DNA from: Streptomyces aurantiacus
Lineage (GTDB): Bacteria > Actinomycetota > Actinomycetes > Streptomycetales > Streptomycetaceae
Reading direction: 5' to 3'
Assembly (NCBI RefSeq): GCF_027107535.1
Contig: NZ_CP114283.1
Location: 1,984,001 to 2,048,000 of the forward strand
DNA: 64,000 nucleotides
Within the stretch, counting starts at the first letter, position 1, and each line of letters begins with the position of its first letter. Both the position numbers and the translations under genes were made by a program. Below, in pieces: positions 45,030-53,325 of this stretch. The notes beneath the pieces are model-generated. The model had not been told where the DNA came from and did not search any database. It saw only the letters and a list, made by a program, of their open reading frames with translations.

Positions 45030-47110
45030 AGGCTCAGCTCCGGGTGCAGTCGGTCGAGGGTCCACACCTGCCGCCGGCGCGCGGACACCGCGGTGAGCGC
45101 GAGGGCGCCCAGCGTGAAGGCGGCGAGCACGGCGCACGCCTGCCAGACGGGCCCCAGTCCGCCGCCCGTGATGAGCCTGCGCAGGGCGTCGACGACGTAA
45201 CTCATCGGCATGAAGGGGTGGATCGCGTTGAAGAAGCCCGGACTGGTCTGCACGGGATACGTGCCCCCGGCCGACGTCAGCTGCAGCATCAGGAACGCCA
45301 GGACGAGGATCCGGCCGGCCGCTCCGAAGCGTGCGTTGAGCCACTGCACGAGCGCCGCGAAGCAGGCCGTCACCAGGAACAGGAAGCCCACCGTCCCGGC
45401 CGCCCGCACCGGTTCCAGGCCGACGGCCCAGTGCAGTACGGACATCAGCGCGACCGTCTGGAGCACTCCCAGGGCGGCCACCGGCAGCCAGCCCGCCAGC
45501 GCGATGCGCCAGGCCGAGGCGCCCGCGGCGAGCGCGCGCCGGTTGAGCGGCGGGATCAGCATGTATGCCACCATCGCCCCCACCCACAGGGACAGCGGAA
45601 TGAAGTACGGGGCGAAACCGGTCCCGTAGTTGGGCGCCTTGTGCAGGTCCTTCGAAGCGAGCCGCACGGGGTCGGCCATGACCTCGGTGCGCTGTTCGCG
45701 GTCCTTCTTGTCGTAGTCCGGGATTTGGCCGGCACCGTCGTGCAGTCCGCCGGCGAGCTTCCCCGAACCGTCGACGAGCTTGTACATGCCCCCTTCGAGG
45801 TCGTCCGCGCCCGTCCCGAGCCTGCCCACCCCGCTGTCGAGGTCGTCCGCGCCCTTCTTGGCCGTGCCGAGCCCCGTGTGCAGCGTCTTCGCCCCCTTGG
45901 CGACCTTCCCGGCCCCCTTGTCGAGCGCGTTGATCCTGGAGACGGTCGTGGCGAGGTCCTCGGACAGGTGCGGCGAGCGGTCGGCCAGCGCCCGCGCCTG
46001 CTTCTCCAGGGTGGCCAGATGCTTGTCGAGCGACTCCAGGTCGGCGTCCTGCCCGGTCACCAGCGTGTTGACGTCGTCGGCGACCTTCGCCACGTCCGCG
46101 GCCGCGTCCTTGGCCTTCTTCAGGTCGGGGCAGGCGGCGTCGGGCAGGGGCAGGTTCTCGCAGCGCGCCTTGTGGACGCCGTTCAGGGTGTCGGACGCCG
46201 TGTGGGCGCTCTTGGCGGCGGTCGGGGCCGTCTTCACCAGCGTGTCGAGGTTGCGGCGGATGGCCGAGGCGGAGTCCGCGACGAGCCGAGCGGTGTCGCC
46301 GATCTCCTTCTCGTTGCCCTTCAGGAAGGGCCCCACCTTGTCCGCGACACCGTTGACCTTGTCCGCGAGGGCCCGCGTCCCCTCGGAGACCTGCCGCGAC
46401 CCGTCCTCCAGGTCACCCGCGCCCGTGTCGAGCTTCTTCAGCCCGGCGGAGAGCTTGCCGCTGCCCTCCTCGGCGTCCTTGAGCCCGTCCGCGAGGTCCT
46501 TGGAGCCCTTCTTGGCCTTGCCAATGCCGCCCTTGAGGCTGTCGGCTCCCTTGGCGGCCTTCTCGGTCTTCCCGTGGATGTCGGAGAACGAGACGAAGAT
46601 CCGGTCGAGGAACGACCGGGACGCCTTGGTCGAGGCGGCCGTGCGCACCTCGGCGAACACCGTCCGCGAGATCTGCCCGACGATGTAGTTGTTCGCGTCG
46701 TTCGTACGCACCTGGAGGGCGCCCGTCTCCGGCGAGTCGCCGGAGCTGGAAGCGATCCGCCCGCTGAAGTCGGACGGCATGGTCAGCGACAGGTAGTACC
46801 TGCCGTCCTCCACGCCCGAGCGGGCCTCGGCGGCGCTCACCTCGTGCCACTCGAACGTCTCGCTCTTCCGCAGCCCCTTGGTGATCTCGTCGCCCATCAC
46901 GATCTTCTTGTGACCGGCGGTGGCTCCCTTGTCGTCGTTCACCAGCGCCACGGGGATGCGGTCGAGACGGCCGTACGGATCCCAGAACGACCACAGGTAG
47001 AGCGCGCCGTACAACAGGGGCAGCAGCAGGAGAGCGACCAGCGCCGCGCGCGGCAGCCTGCCCCTGCCGAATCGCCTGAGCTCAAGCGCGGCCAGCTTCG
47101 GCGAGCGCAT
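45026..47110 (-). CDS. YhgE/Pip-type membrane protein
   Basis: A 694-residue protein with one N-terminal TM (ALVALLLLPLLYGALYLW), a large extracytoplasmic region, and about five C-terminal helices, as in YhgE/Pip (phage infection protein) and ABC-2-like permeases. Residues about 190-480 are repeated Gly/Asp/Leu heptads (LKGGIGKAKKGSKDLADGL, GSGKLSAGLKKLDTGAGDL) that form long coiled coils. An AAGGAG ribosome site precedes the ATG. It overlaps the ABC ATPase gene by 29 bases, so the pair is probably an ABC exporter or wall-spanning complex similar in outline to ESX-accessory YueB/YhgE proteins. Confidence 0.9.
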   Translation of the reverse strand: MRSPKLAALELRRFGRGRLPRAALVALLLLPLLYGALYLWSFWDPYGRLDRIPVALVNDDKGATAGHKKIVMGDEITKGLRKSETFEWHEVSAAEARSGVEDGRYYLSLTMPSDFSGRIASSSGDSPETGALQVRTNDANNYIVGQISRTVFAEVRTAASTKASRSFLDRIFVSFSDIHGKTEKAAKGADSLKGGIGKAKKGSKDLADGLKDAEEGSGKLSAGLKKLDTGAGDLEDGSRQVSEGTRALADKVNGVADKVGPFLKGNEKEIGDTARLVADSASAIRRNLDTLVKTAPTAAKSAHTASDTLNGVHKARCENLPLPDAACPDLKKAKDAAADVAKVADDVNTLVTGQDADLESLDKHLATLEKQARALADRSPHLSEDLATTVSRINALDKGAGKVAKGAKTLHTGLGTAKKGADDLDSGVGRLGTGADDLEGGMYKLVDGSGKLAGGLHDGAGQIPDYDKKDREQRTEVMADPVRLASKDLHKAPNYGTGFAPYFIPLSLWVGAMVAYMLIPPLNRRALAAGASAWRIALAGWLPVAALGVLQTVALMSVLHWAVGLEPVRAAGTVGFLFLVTACFAALVQWLNARFGAAGRILVLAFLMLQLTSAGGTYPVQTSPGFFNAIHPFMPMSYVVDALRRLITGGGLGPVWQACAVLAAFTLGALALTAVSARRRQVWTLDRLHPELSL

Positions 47111-47999
47111 CCACCGTCTCCTTGTCCTGGTCGTCCTGGTCGTCCTGGTCGTCCTGGTCGTCCTGACGGTCCGGAGCGTCCTGTGCGTGCGGCTCGTCCT
47201 GCCCGGCCGGTTCGTCCGGTGTCTGTGGCTCGTCCCGCCCGGGCTCCTGCTGTGTCCGGCCCGGCTGTCGCTCCGGGCGGGCCGGCCTGTCGGCGGGCCC
47301 GGTGGGCACCACGAGCGCGTCCTCGGGTGCCTCGCTGCACACGGCCACGACCGTCGTCCCGGCCTCGGTCAGTGAGCGCAACAGGGCCCAGACCTCGGCC
47401 CGTTCGGCCCCCGAGAGCTTCAGGTCGGTGTCGTCGACTCCGAGCAGCCGGGGTCGGCCGATCAGGGCCAGGGCCACGGAGAGGCGCAGCGCCTCCAGGC
47501 GTTCCAGGTCCCGTACGGCGGTCCTGGAACCCTTGGGCAGCGCCTCCCGGTCGAGCCCGGCGGCGGCCAGAGCGCTGTCGATCCGCAGCCGCGCCTGCGT
47601 CAACCGCTCCTGGCGAGGCCGCAGCAGTCCGCGTACAGAGCCGCCGAACCGCCGCTCGAGCAGTGCCCGTTCCCGAAGATGCTCGGCGACGGAAAGGGCG
47701 GGCTCCAGGTCGGTGACGCCGGGCACATGGGCCAGCGCGCTGAACCGGCGGACCGCCGCCATCTGCTTCGGCAACTCGCACTGCCCCACCCTCGCGAGTC
47801 CCTCGGTGGGCTTCATCCGCCCGGTGAGCGCGAGCAGCAGGCACGTGCGGCCCGAGCCGGACGGCCCCTCGATCGCGATCAGCGAGCCGGGCTCCGCGTC
47901 GATACCGATACCGCGGAACGCCCAGCCGCGGGGCCCCTTGAGCCCGAAGTCCTCGGCCGTGACGCCGAGTCCGTGCGGACCGTCCACAACTTCCCCCAC
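47082..47999 (-). CDS. ABC transporter ATP-binding protein
   Basis: A 305-residue ATPase. Walker A is EGPSGSGRTCLLLALTG, with Arg in the GK[ST] position (GSGRT). LRLSVALALIGRPRLLGVDDTD covers the signature and Walker B regions in shortened form. The C-terminal about 80 residues are a Gln/Asp/Pro-rich tail with repeated DDQDDQDDQD encoded by a short tandem repeat (near 47118-47162). The degenerate Walker A Lys and missing LSGGQ suggest weak or altered ATPase. Start GTG 47999 or GTG 47987 (better ribosome spacing). It is first in the ABC-YhgE-TetR operon. Confidence 0.85.
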   Translation of the reverse strand: MGEVVDGPHGLGVTAEDFGLKGPRGWAFRGIGIDAEPGSLIAIEGPSGSGRTCLLLALTGRMKPTEGLARVGQCELPKQMAAVRRFSALAHVPGVTDLEPALSVAEHLRERALLERRFGGSVRGLLRPRQERLTQARLRIDSALAAAGLDREALPKGSRTAVRDLERLEALRLSVALALIGRPRLLGVDDTDLKLSGAERAEVWALLRSLTEAGTTVVAVCSEAPEDALVVPTGPADRPARPERQPGRTQQEPGRDEPQTPDEPAGQDEPHAQDAPDRQDDQDDQDDQDDQDKETVDALAEAGRA

Positions 48000-48030
48000 C
48001 CTCCGGGTTCTTGAGCCGAACCGTTTTTGA

Positions 48031-48077
48031 ACTGACTGGTCAGTGCAAAAACTATACCGAACCTGTGAACGAGGCAA
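48031..48077 (-). promoter_or_regulatory. Promoter and TetR-type operator of the ABC-YhgE-TetR operon
   Basis: On the minus strand TTGCCT (48072-48077) and TATAGT (48051-48056) with a 15-base spacer resemble a vegetative promoter. Just downstream, ACTGACTGGTCAGT (48031-48044) is a palindrome symmetric at 12 of 14 positions, overlapping the expected transcription start. This is a typical place for a TetR repressor to bind. Confidence 0.6.
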
Positions 48078-48177
48078 AAGCGCAGGTCAGAACGGATTGT
48101 CAGTGGCATACCGCACGATGGGCACATACGGCATCCCGTATCGGGCGTGCCGTCACACTGACGACAGGAGGTTCGTC

Positions 48178-48753
48178 ATGGCCAGCTACCACGCAGCCGC
48201 CGCCCGTCGGCGCCGCGCCACCGGCCCTGCCCCCTCACTGACCGGACCGGCGAGCGACGTGCACCCCGTGCTCCGCCGGGCAACTGCCCCGCCCGCCGCC
48301 CTCGATCTGCTCGCCCAGGCCCGCGCCGGACTCGACGAGGCGGCCCTGCTGGAAACGCCGAACGAGCGGTACGCCACGGCACACCTGGCCGCCCTGCGCA
48401 CCGCCGCGGCCGTCCTCGCCGCCCGGGGCCGGCCCGAGACCACCGAAAAGCGCCGGGCCAAGATCCGGAGCGCCTGGGAAGTGCTCCCCGAGATAGCACC
48501 CGAACTTGACGAGTGGAGCGTGCTGTTCGCCTCCGGAGCGCGTCGCCGCGCCCGCGCGGAGGCCGGTATCCAGGGGGCGGCCAGCATCCGGGACGCCGAC
48601 GACCTGCTGCGTGACGTGGCGATGTTCCTCCGCCTCGTCGAGCGCATGCTGGTGCTCCAGCCGGTCCTGCCCCAGCCGCGGCAGGAGGGCGACCAGGAGA
48701 CGCGGACCATGCCGGGCGTACCGGAGGTGTCGGACGTGCCGGACGCGGGGTGA
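48178..48753 (+). CDS. SAV_6107-family HEPN-domain protein
   Basis: A 191-residue helical protein of the SAV_6107 HEPN family (family name from memory). ERYATAHLAALR contains an RX4H pair, Arg64 and His69, which is the catalytic motif of HEPN ribonucleases. A perfect ribosome site (CAGGAGG) precedes the ATG at 48178. The last about 25 residues are acidic and disordered. No nucleotidyltransferase (MNT) partner is adjacent, so a classical HEPN-MNT toxin pair is not supported. RNase activity is inferred from the motif. It is divergent from the ABC-YhgE-TetR operon. Confidence 0.8.
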   Translation: MASYHAAAARRRRATGPAPSLTGPASDVHPVLRRATAPPAALDLLAQARAGLDEAALLETPNERYATAHLAALRTAAAVLAARGRPETTEKRRAKIRSAWEVLPEIAPELDEWSVLFASGARRRARAEAGIQGAASIRDADDLLRDVAMFLRLVERMLVLQPVLPQPRQEGDQETRTMPGVPEVSDVPDAG

Positions 48754-49070
48754 CGGCGGCCGGGACCCGGTCCGAGCCGGTGGATGCCGAGGTGCCGAGG
48801 TGCCGAATGCCGAAGGGGCGGGCGCGGGAGAGCGAGCCGGTGCGGGCCCGCGGACCGGGCAGGGCGGCGAGCCGCGCGACTTCACCTTCCGCCGGGCGGT
48901 TCGGGCCGGTGAGGGGGCGTTCGTCCGGCGCGCGAGACGGGGGGCCGGGACCGGGGCGCGAGGCAATAGGGTTGGGGGCGCCTGCATCTCCCCGGCGCCG
49001 AACAGGGCGGGGAGGTATCCCCATCGCTCCGCCGTGCATGAGGCGGTGCCGCGCCGAGGAGTCAACTGCC
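48754..49070. other. Intergenic region, no gene recognised
   Basis: 317 bases of very GC-rich sequence between the HEPN and methyltransferase genes. Short imperfect repeats of GCCGAGGTGCCGA occur near 48786-48808. The long reading frames across it are continuations of the methyltransferase frame without conserved start. AGGCAATAGGGTTGGG near 48961 could hold a -10 box, but I see no convincing promoter pair. Confidence 0.5.
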
Positions 49071-49841
49071 GTGTCGGACCCGATGCGCCCCCGCGCTTCT
49101 CTCCGTACCGCCGTGGTCTGGGACGTTCTGAAGGACGCCCTCGACCGCCGGGTCAAGGCCACGGGCCGGGAGTCGCTCGACGTGCTCGACACAGGAGGCG
49201 GCAGCGGTAACTTCGCGGTGCCCGTGGCCCGCCTCGGCCACCGCGTCACCGTCGTGGATCCCAGCCCGAACGCGCTGTTCGCGCTGGAGCGGCGGGCCGC
49301 GGAGGCCGACGTCGCCGACCGCGTCCAAGGTGTCCAGGGCGACGCCCACGGCCTCTTCGACGTTGTCGAGCGCGGCGGCTACGACGCGGTGCTCTGCCAC
49401 GGCGTGCTGGAGTACGTGGACGACCCCGCCGAGGGCATCCGCAACGTGGTCGGCGCACTGCGCCCCGAGGGCGTGCTCAGCCTGCTCGCCGCCGGCCTGG
49501 GCGGCGCGGTGCTCGCGCGAGCCCTCGCCGGACACTTCACGGAGGCCCGCCAGGCGCTGAGTGACCCGGACGGCCGCTGGGGCGAGGGTGATCCTGTTCC
49601 CCGGCGCTTCACGGCCGGTCAGCTCACCTCTCTGGTGGAGAGCGCGGGCCTGGGCGTCAGTGCCGTGCACGGCGTACGGGTCTTCGCGGACCTGGTCCCC
49701 GGGGTCCTCGTGGACACCGAGCCGGGGGCTCTGGACGCCCTGCTGAAACTGGAGGCCGCGGCCGCCGAACTCGCGGCTTTCCACTCCGTCGCGACGCAGC
49801 TCCATGTGCTCGGTGAGACGCGTGAGTCCTCCGAGGGGTGA
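49071..49841 (+). CDS. SAM-dependent methyltransferase (class I)
   Basis: A 256-residue enzyme. Motif I is LDVLDTGGGSGNFAVPVARLG, motif II VTVVDPSPNAL, and a DAVLCHGVLEYVDDP block follows as in UbiE/CmoM-type methyltransferases. The GTG at 49071 is chosen because GAGGAG lies 9 bases before it; upstream ATG 49038 lacks a site. By context it stands alone before DUF3040. The acceptor (RNA base or small molecule) is unknown; the CmoM-like pattern makes tRNA possible, but no CmoA/CmoB genes are near. Confidence 0.87.
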   Translation: MSDPMRPRASLRTAVVWDVLKDALDRRVKATGRESLDVLDTGGGSGNFAVPVARLGHRVTVVDPSPNALFALERRAAEADVADRVQGVQGDAHGLFDVVERGGYDAVLCHGVLEYVDDPAEGIRNVVGALRPEGVLSLLAAGLGGAVLARALAGHFTEARQALSDPDGRWGEGDPVPRRFTAGQLTSLVESAGLGVSAVHGVRVFADLVPGVLVDTEPGALDALLKLEAAAAELAAFHSVATQLHVLGETRESSEG

Positions 49842-50114
49842 TCTGCCGCCTGCTCGCACCGCTGATCAGGGGCGCGACAGCAGATGGAGTACGCCACAGG
49901 CCCCCCGATCGGGCGCGCGGAGCCGTATGATCGAGGGAGGCCGTCCGGCATGACGGGCCGGTCGCTGGGGAATCTACGCCTCAGTGGATCGGAACGCCAT
50001 GGCGGGTTCCGGTTGGCGAATTGGCGCAGAGGGGCGGGTTTCACGGGGACGATTCCCTGCCTATCCTGAAGGGACCCCCGGTCGCCCCGGCGACTGCACG
50101 ATGAGGAGGACGCC

Positions 50115-50519
50115 GTGCCGCTCTCGGAGCACGAGCAGCGAATGCTCGAGCAGATGGAGCGAGCGCTGTACGCCGAAGATCCCAAGTTCGCGACAGCGCT
50201 TGAGGGAAGCGGGCTGCGCACGTACACCCGGCGACGGGTCTACCAGGCGGTCGCCGGCTTCCTCGTAGGTATCGCGCTCCTCATGGCCGGAATGGTCGCA
50301 CAGCAGATCTGGGTCAGCGTGGTGGGTTTTCTCGTCATGCTGGGCTGCGCGGTGCTCGCCGTCACCGGTTGGCGCAAGGCTCCCAAGCCGGGTGAACAGC
50401 CCGCGGCGGGTGCGCCGGGCGCTCCGCAGGCCCGTCGTCAGGGCCGGCAGAGGCGCTCCATGATGGACCGCATCGAACAGCGCTGGCAGCGGCGCCGTGA
50501 CGAGCAGGGCGGCCAGTAG
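50115..50519 (+). CDS. DUF3040 membrane protein
   Basis: A 134-residue protein with the DUF3040 opening MPLSEHEQRMLEQMERALY and DPKFA, then two membrane helices (AVAGFLVGIALLMAGMVAQ and WVSVVGFLVMLGCAVLAVTG). A basic C-terminal tail rich in Arg and Gln follows. GAGGAGG lies just before the GTG start. Present throughout Streptomyces next to the dcw region; function unknown. Confidence 0.85.
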   Translation: MPLSEHEQRMLEQMERALYAEDPKFATALEGSGLRTYTRRRVYQAVAGFLVGIALLMAGMVAQQIWVSVVGFLVMLGCAVLAVTGWRKAPKPGEQPAAGAPGAPQARRQGRQRRSMMDRIEQRWQRRRDEQGGQ

Positions 50520-50928
50520 CCCACCGGTCTCGGCCGACAGACGCACGCAGGTAGGGGTGACCACCACCAGGTGGCCGCCCCTTCAGCGTGCCCAGCCGCA
50601 CCACTGCAGAGCCTGCTTCGGGGCCCGTCCGGACCCCCGCGATGCAGGCCCGGAGCCCCGCCGCAGACGGCGCAAAAACGCCTCGACGACCGAGGAACCC
50701 GTACAGCGAGGAGAAGGCGGAGCCCTCGCGCTCAGCGAGGAGCCTGCGAAGAGCCGACTGGGTAGCCAGCCGGGCTCAGCGAAGTGGGCCGAGGAGCCAC
50801 ACAGCGAAGAGCCGGCTGAACAGCCGTGCTCAGCGAAGAGACGGTCGAAGGGCAGCTGAGCGAGGAAAAGGGGGTGCCCACCCGACCTGGGCAGACACCC
50901 CCTCCCGGCTGCGGAAGCCGGACCGTCC
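50520..50928. other. Intergenic region with degenerate CAGCGARGAG repeats
   Basis: 409 bases without a recognised gene. CAGCGAGGAG or a close variant begins at 50704, 50733, 50777, 50802, 50831 and (degenerate) 50858, mostly 25-29 bases apart. In one frame these read as repeated SEEP units, but no conserved protein or start is evident. The 3' part contains the terminator of the tgpA-type gene. Confidence 0.5.
50864..50902 (-). terminator. Rho-independent terminator of the MoxR-DUF58-transglutaminase operon
   Basis: On the minus strand GGGGGTG (50896-50902) pairs with CACCCCC (50870-50876), enclosing an inner CCCA/TGGG pairing, and TTTTCC follows at 50864-50869. It lies 27 bases beyond the operon's last stop codon. 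Confidence 0.75.
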
Positions 50929-53325
50929 TCAGCCGCTGCCCTGCCCCGAGGGCCGGCGCACGGCCGCCGTCCAGCGGGCCGCGACCCGGGACTTCAGCGC
51001 GGTCCAGCCCTCGGAGAGTGCCCACGCCACCCGTACGGCCGAGCGCGGTGCGAGCAGTGCGCGCAGACGCGTACCGCGGCTGACCGTGGCGCTGAGGCCC
51101 GCGGTCATCCGGCGCACGTCATCGGCCAGACCTGCGGTGGGCCGGGGACGTGGCGCGTACAGGACCTGCTCCACCGCGTCGGCGACCCGGTGGACGGAGG
51201 CCGCGGCCTCCGGCTCGAGGTGCCCGATACGGACGATCCGCGCCGCCGCCTTGCGCGGCGTCTGTGACTCGTCGGGCGCGATCCCGTAGTCCCACGCCGT
51301 GTCACTGACCTCCTGCCAGGCGGCCAGGGTGGCCGCCGCGGCGTCCGCCTCGGTCCTGCCGTGCGGGCCGAGCCGTACGGAGCGGGCCCGCATCCGCCAC
51401 AGCATCGGCAGCAGCGGTACCGCGAGTACTCCCAGCCCGGCCAGCGTGAGCCCCATGATCAGGAGCCACGGCGAACCGTCGTCGGTCGCCCCGAAGGCCA
51501 CCTGCGGAGACTCGCTGCCACAGGGCTGCTCCAGCTTCTTCTCCGCCGCCGTGCAGCTCTCACTGCTCGACGGTTCGGCGGAGGGCGCCGTGGACGAGGA
51601 CCGTGACGGCACGTCCGGGTTCGGGAGGGTCGTGCCGGGCGTGTCCGTGCGGGTGTACTCCGGAACCGTGCCCCGGTTCGGCGTCGGCTCGAAGCGGGTC
51701 CAGCCCACGCCCTCGAAGTACAGCTCCGGCCAGGCGTGCGCGTCCCGCAGCCCCACCGACGTCGTGCCGTCCGACTTGGGCGAACCAGGAGTGAAGCCCA
51801 CCGCGACGCGGGCCGGTATGCCCAGCGTGCGCGCCATGGAGGCCATCGCGAAGGAGAAGTGGACGCAGAAGCCCTCCTTCTCCCTCAGGAAGCGCGCTAT
51901 GGCCTGGGACCCACTGCCGACCTGCACCTCGGTGTCGTACGTGAAGCCGCCCTCCAGGGCGAACCAGTCCTGCAGCTTCACCGCGCGCTCGTAGTCGTTG
52001 GCCGAGCCCTCCGTGATCTGCTGCGCGGTCTGCCCCACCACCGGCGGCAGGGACTCGGGCACCTTGGTGAACTCACGCTTCAGCACCGTTGGCGCTTCGG
52101 GCGCGTTGGCGAGCTGCTCCGCGGTCGGCTGCACGATCAGGCTCTTGACCGTGTACTCCAGGCCGCGCGTGGTTTGGCCGTGGTCGCCGACGAGGGTGCG
52201 GCCCACGGGCTCGTACCGCCACTTGCCGCCGATCCCCACCTGGCTGGCCGGGTAGGGCATCGGCAGCCAGTCCTGCGCGTACCAGTCCGCCGCCGAGATC
52301 CTCGTCTGGATCTCGGTGCGCTGGACGTCGTCACCGAGGCCGGGCGGCGTCGGGAACGATTCCGGCACGTCGTCGACATGACGCTTGGCCGGCTTCCACG
52401 CCGTGCCGTCGAACTCGTCGAGCGAGACGATCCGCAGATAGAGGTCCTGCGTCTCCTCGGAGTTGGTGCGGTAGGACATGACCTCGCGGTCCTCGTCCAC
52501 GTTGAGGCTGTCGCGGAGCGAGACCAGCGGGTTCACCGCGGAGATCGTGCCGCCGCCTCCGGTCCCCGTGCCGACGCCGGTCCCCGCGGCGTCCAGCAGC
52601 CCGCCGTCGAGCGCGGGCAGGGCGAGCGGGACGACCAGGGCGATGCCGAGCGCGACGGCGCCGATGCGCCGCCCCGTACGGATCGGCGCGATCGCTCCAT
52701 CCGAAGGGTCCGCGCCCGGCGTACGGGGTCCGCCGCCGAAGACCCTGCCCCACTGCGAGAGCCGGTCACGCCCCTCGGCCAGCAGCAGCACCAGATAGCC
52801 GGCGGCCGCCAGCAGGAACCAGACCCATCCGGCGGCGCCGTCCGCGAGGCCCGCGGCGACGGAGTACAGCGCGAGCAGCGGCAGTCCGGCGGGAGCCGCA
52901 CTGCGGAACGTCACCGCGAGGGCGTCCACCGCGAGTCCGATCACCACGACCCCGCCGACCAGCATCAGCCGGATGCCGTCGGAGAGCGGCGCGGGAATCG
53001 AGTACCGGCCCACGTCGTCGGCGCCGGCCTGCAGCAGCTCACCGAAGTACCGGAACACGTCGGGGCCGGGGAGCAGCCCGGCGATGGCCTGCTCCCTGGC
53101 GAACGAGAGCGTCAGCAGCATCAGGGTCACCAGCGCCTGCACCGCGATCGTCAGCGGCCGCGCGAGCGGTACCCGCCGGGCCGCCGCACCCACCCCGGTC
53201 TGCACCGCGAGCAGGAACGTCGCCTGAAGGAACCAGGTCGCCGGATCGACCAGCGGCAGCAGCGCACAGGCCGCCATCAGCGTCGCCGCCGCGGCGCACA
53301 GCGCGAGTCGCGCGCGTCCGCTCAT
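50929..53325 (-). CDS. TgpA-like membrane transglutaminase-domain protein (DUF3488)
   Basis: A 798-residue protein. About eight N-terminal helices (DUF3488/TgpA N-terminal) lead to an extracytoplasmic transglutaminase-like domain with EKEGFCVHFSFAMASMARTLG (catalytic Cys), VGLRDAHAWPELYFEGVGW (His and Asp), and a final TM (LLIMGLTLAGLGVLAVPLL) with a C-terminal DUF4129-like tail. The triad appears intact. It is the last gene of the moxR-DUF58-tgpA operon, overlapping DUF58 by ATGA. Family members affect envelope integrity; a peptidase or crosslinking role is inferred. Confidence 0.9.
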   Translation of the reverse strand: MSGRARLALCAAAATLMAACALLPLVDPATWFLQATFLLAVQTGVGAAARRVPLARPLTIAVQALVTLMLLTLSFAREQAIAGLLPGPDVFRYFGELLQAGADDVGRYSIPAPLSDGIRLMLVGGVVVIGLAVDALAVTFRSAAPAGLPLLALYSVAAGLADGAAGWVWFLLAAAGYLVLLLAEGRDRLSQWGRVFGGGPRTPGADPSDGAIAPIRTGRRIGAVALGIALVVPLALPALDGGLLDAAGTGVGTGTGGGGTISAVNPLVSLRDSLNVDEDREVMSYRTNSEETQDLYLRIVSLDEFDGTAWKPAKRHVDDVPESFPTPPGLGDDVQRTEIQTRISAADWYAQDWLPMPYPASQVGIGGKWRYEPVGRTLVGDHGQTTRGLEYTVKSLIVQPTAEQLANAPEAPTVLKREFTKVPESLPPVVGQTAQQITEGSANDYERAVKLQDWFALEGGFTYDTEVQVGSGSQAIARFLREKEGFCVHFSFAMASMARTLGIPARVAVGFTPGSPKSDGTTSVGLRDAHAWPELYFEGVGWTRFEPTPNRGTVPEYTRTDTPGTTLPNPDVPSRSSSTAPSAEPSSSESCTAAEKKLEQPCGSESPQVAFGATDDGSPWLLIMGLTLAGLGVLAVPLLPMLWRMRARSVRLGPHGRTEADAAAATLAAWQEVSDTAWDYGIAPDESQTPRKAAARIVRIGHLEPEAAASVHRVADAVEQVLYAPRPRPTAGLADDVRRMTAGLSATVSRGTRLRALLAPRSAVRVAWALSEGWTALKSRVAARWTAAVRRPSGQGSG

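Noticed and set aside
48178..48753. HEPN-MNT toxin-antitoxin pair
   Set aside because: No nucleotidyltransferase or small antitoxin gene lies beside the HEPN gene; the neighbours are an exporter operon and a methyltransferase.
50704..50867. CRISPR-like array
   Set aside because: Repeats are only 10 bases, degenerate and irregularly spaced, and no cas genes are nearby.
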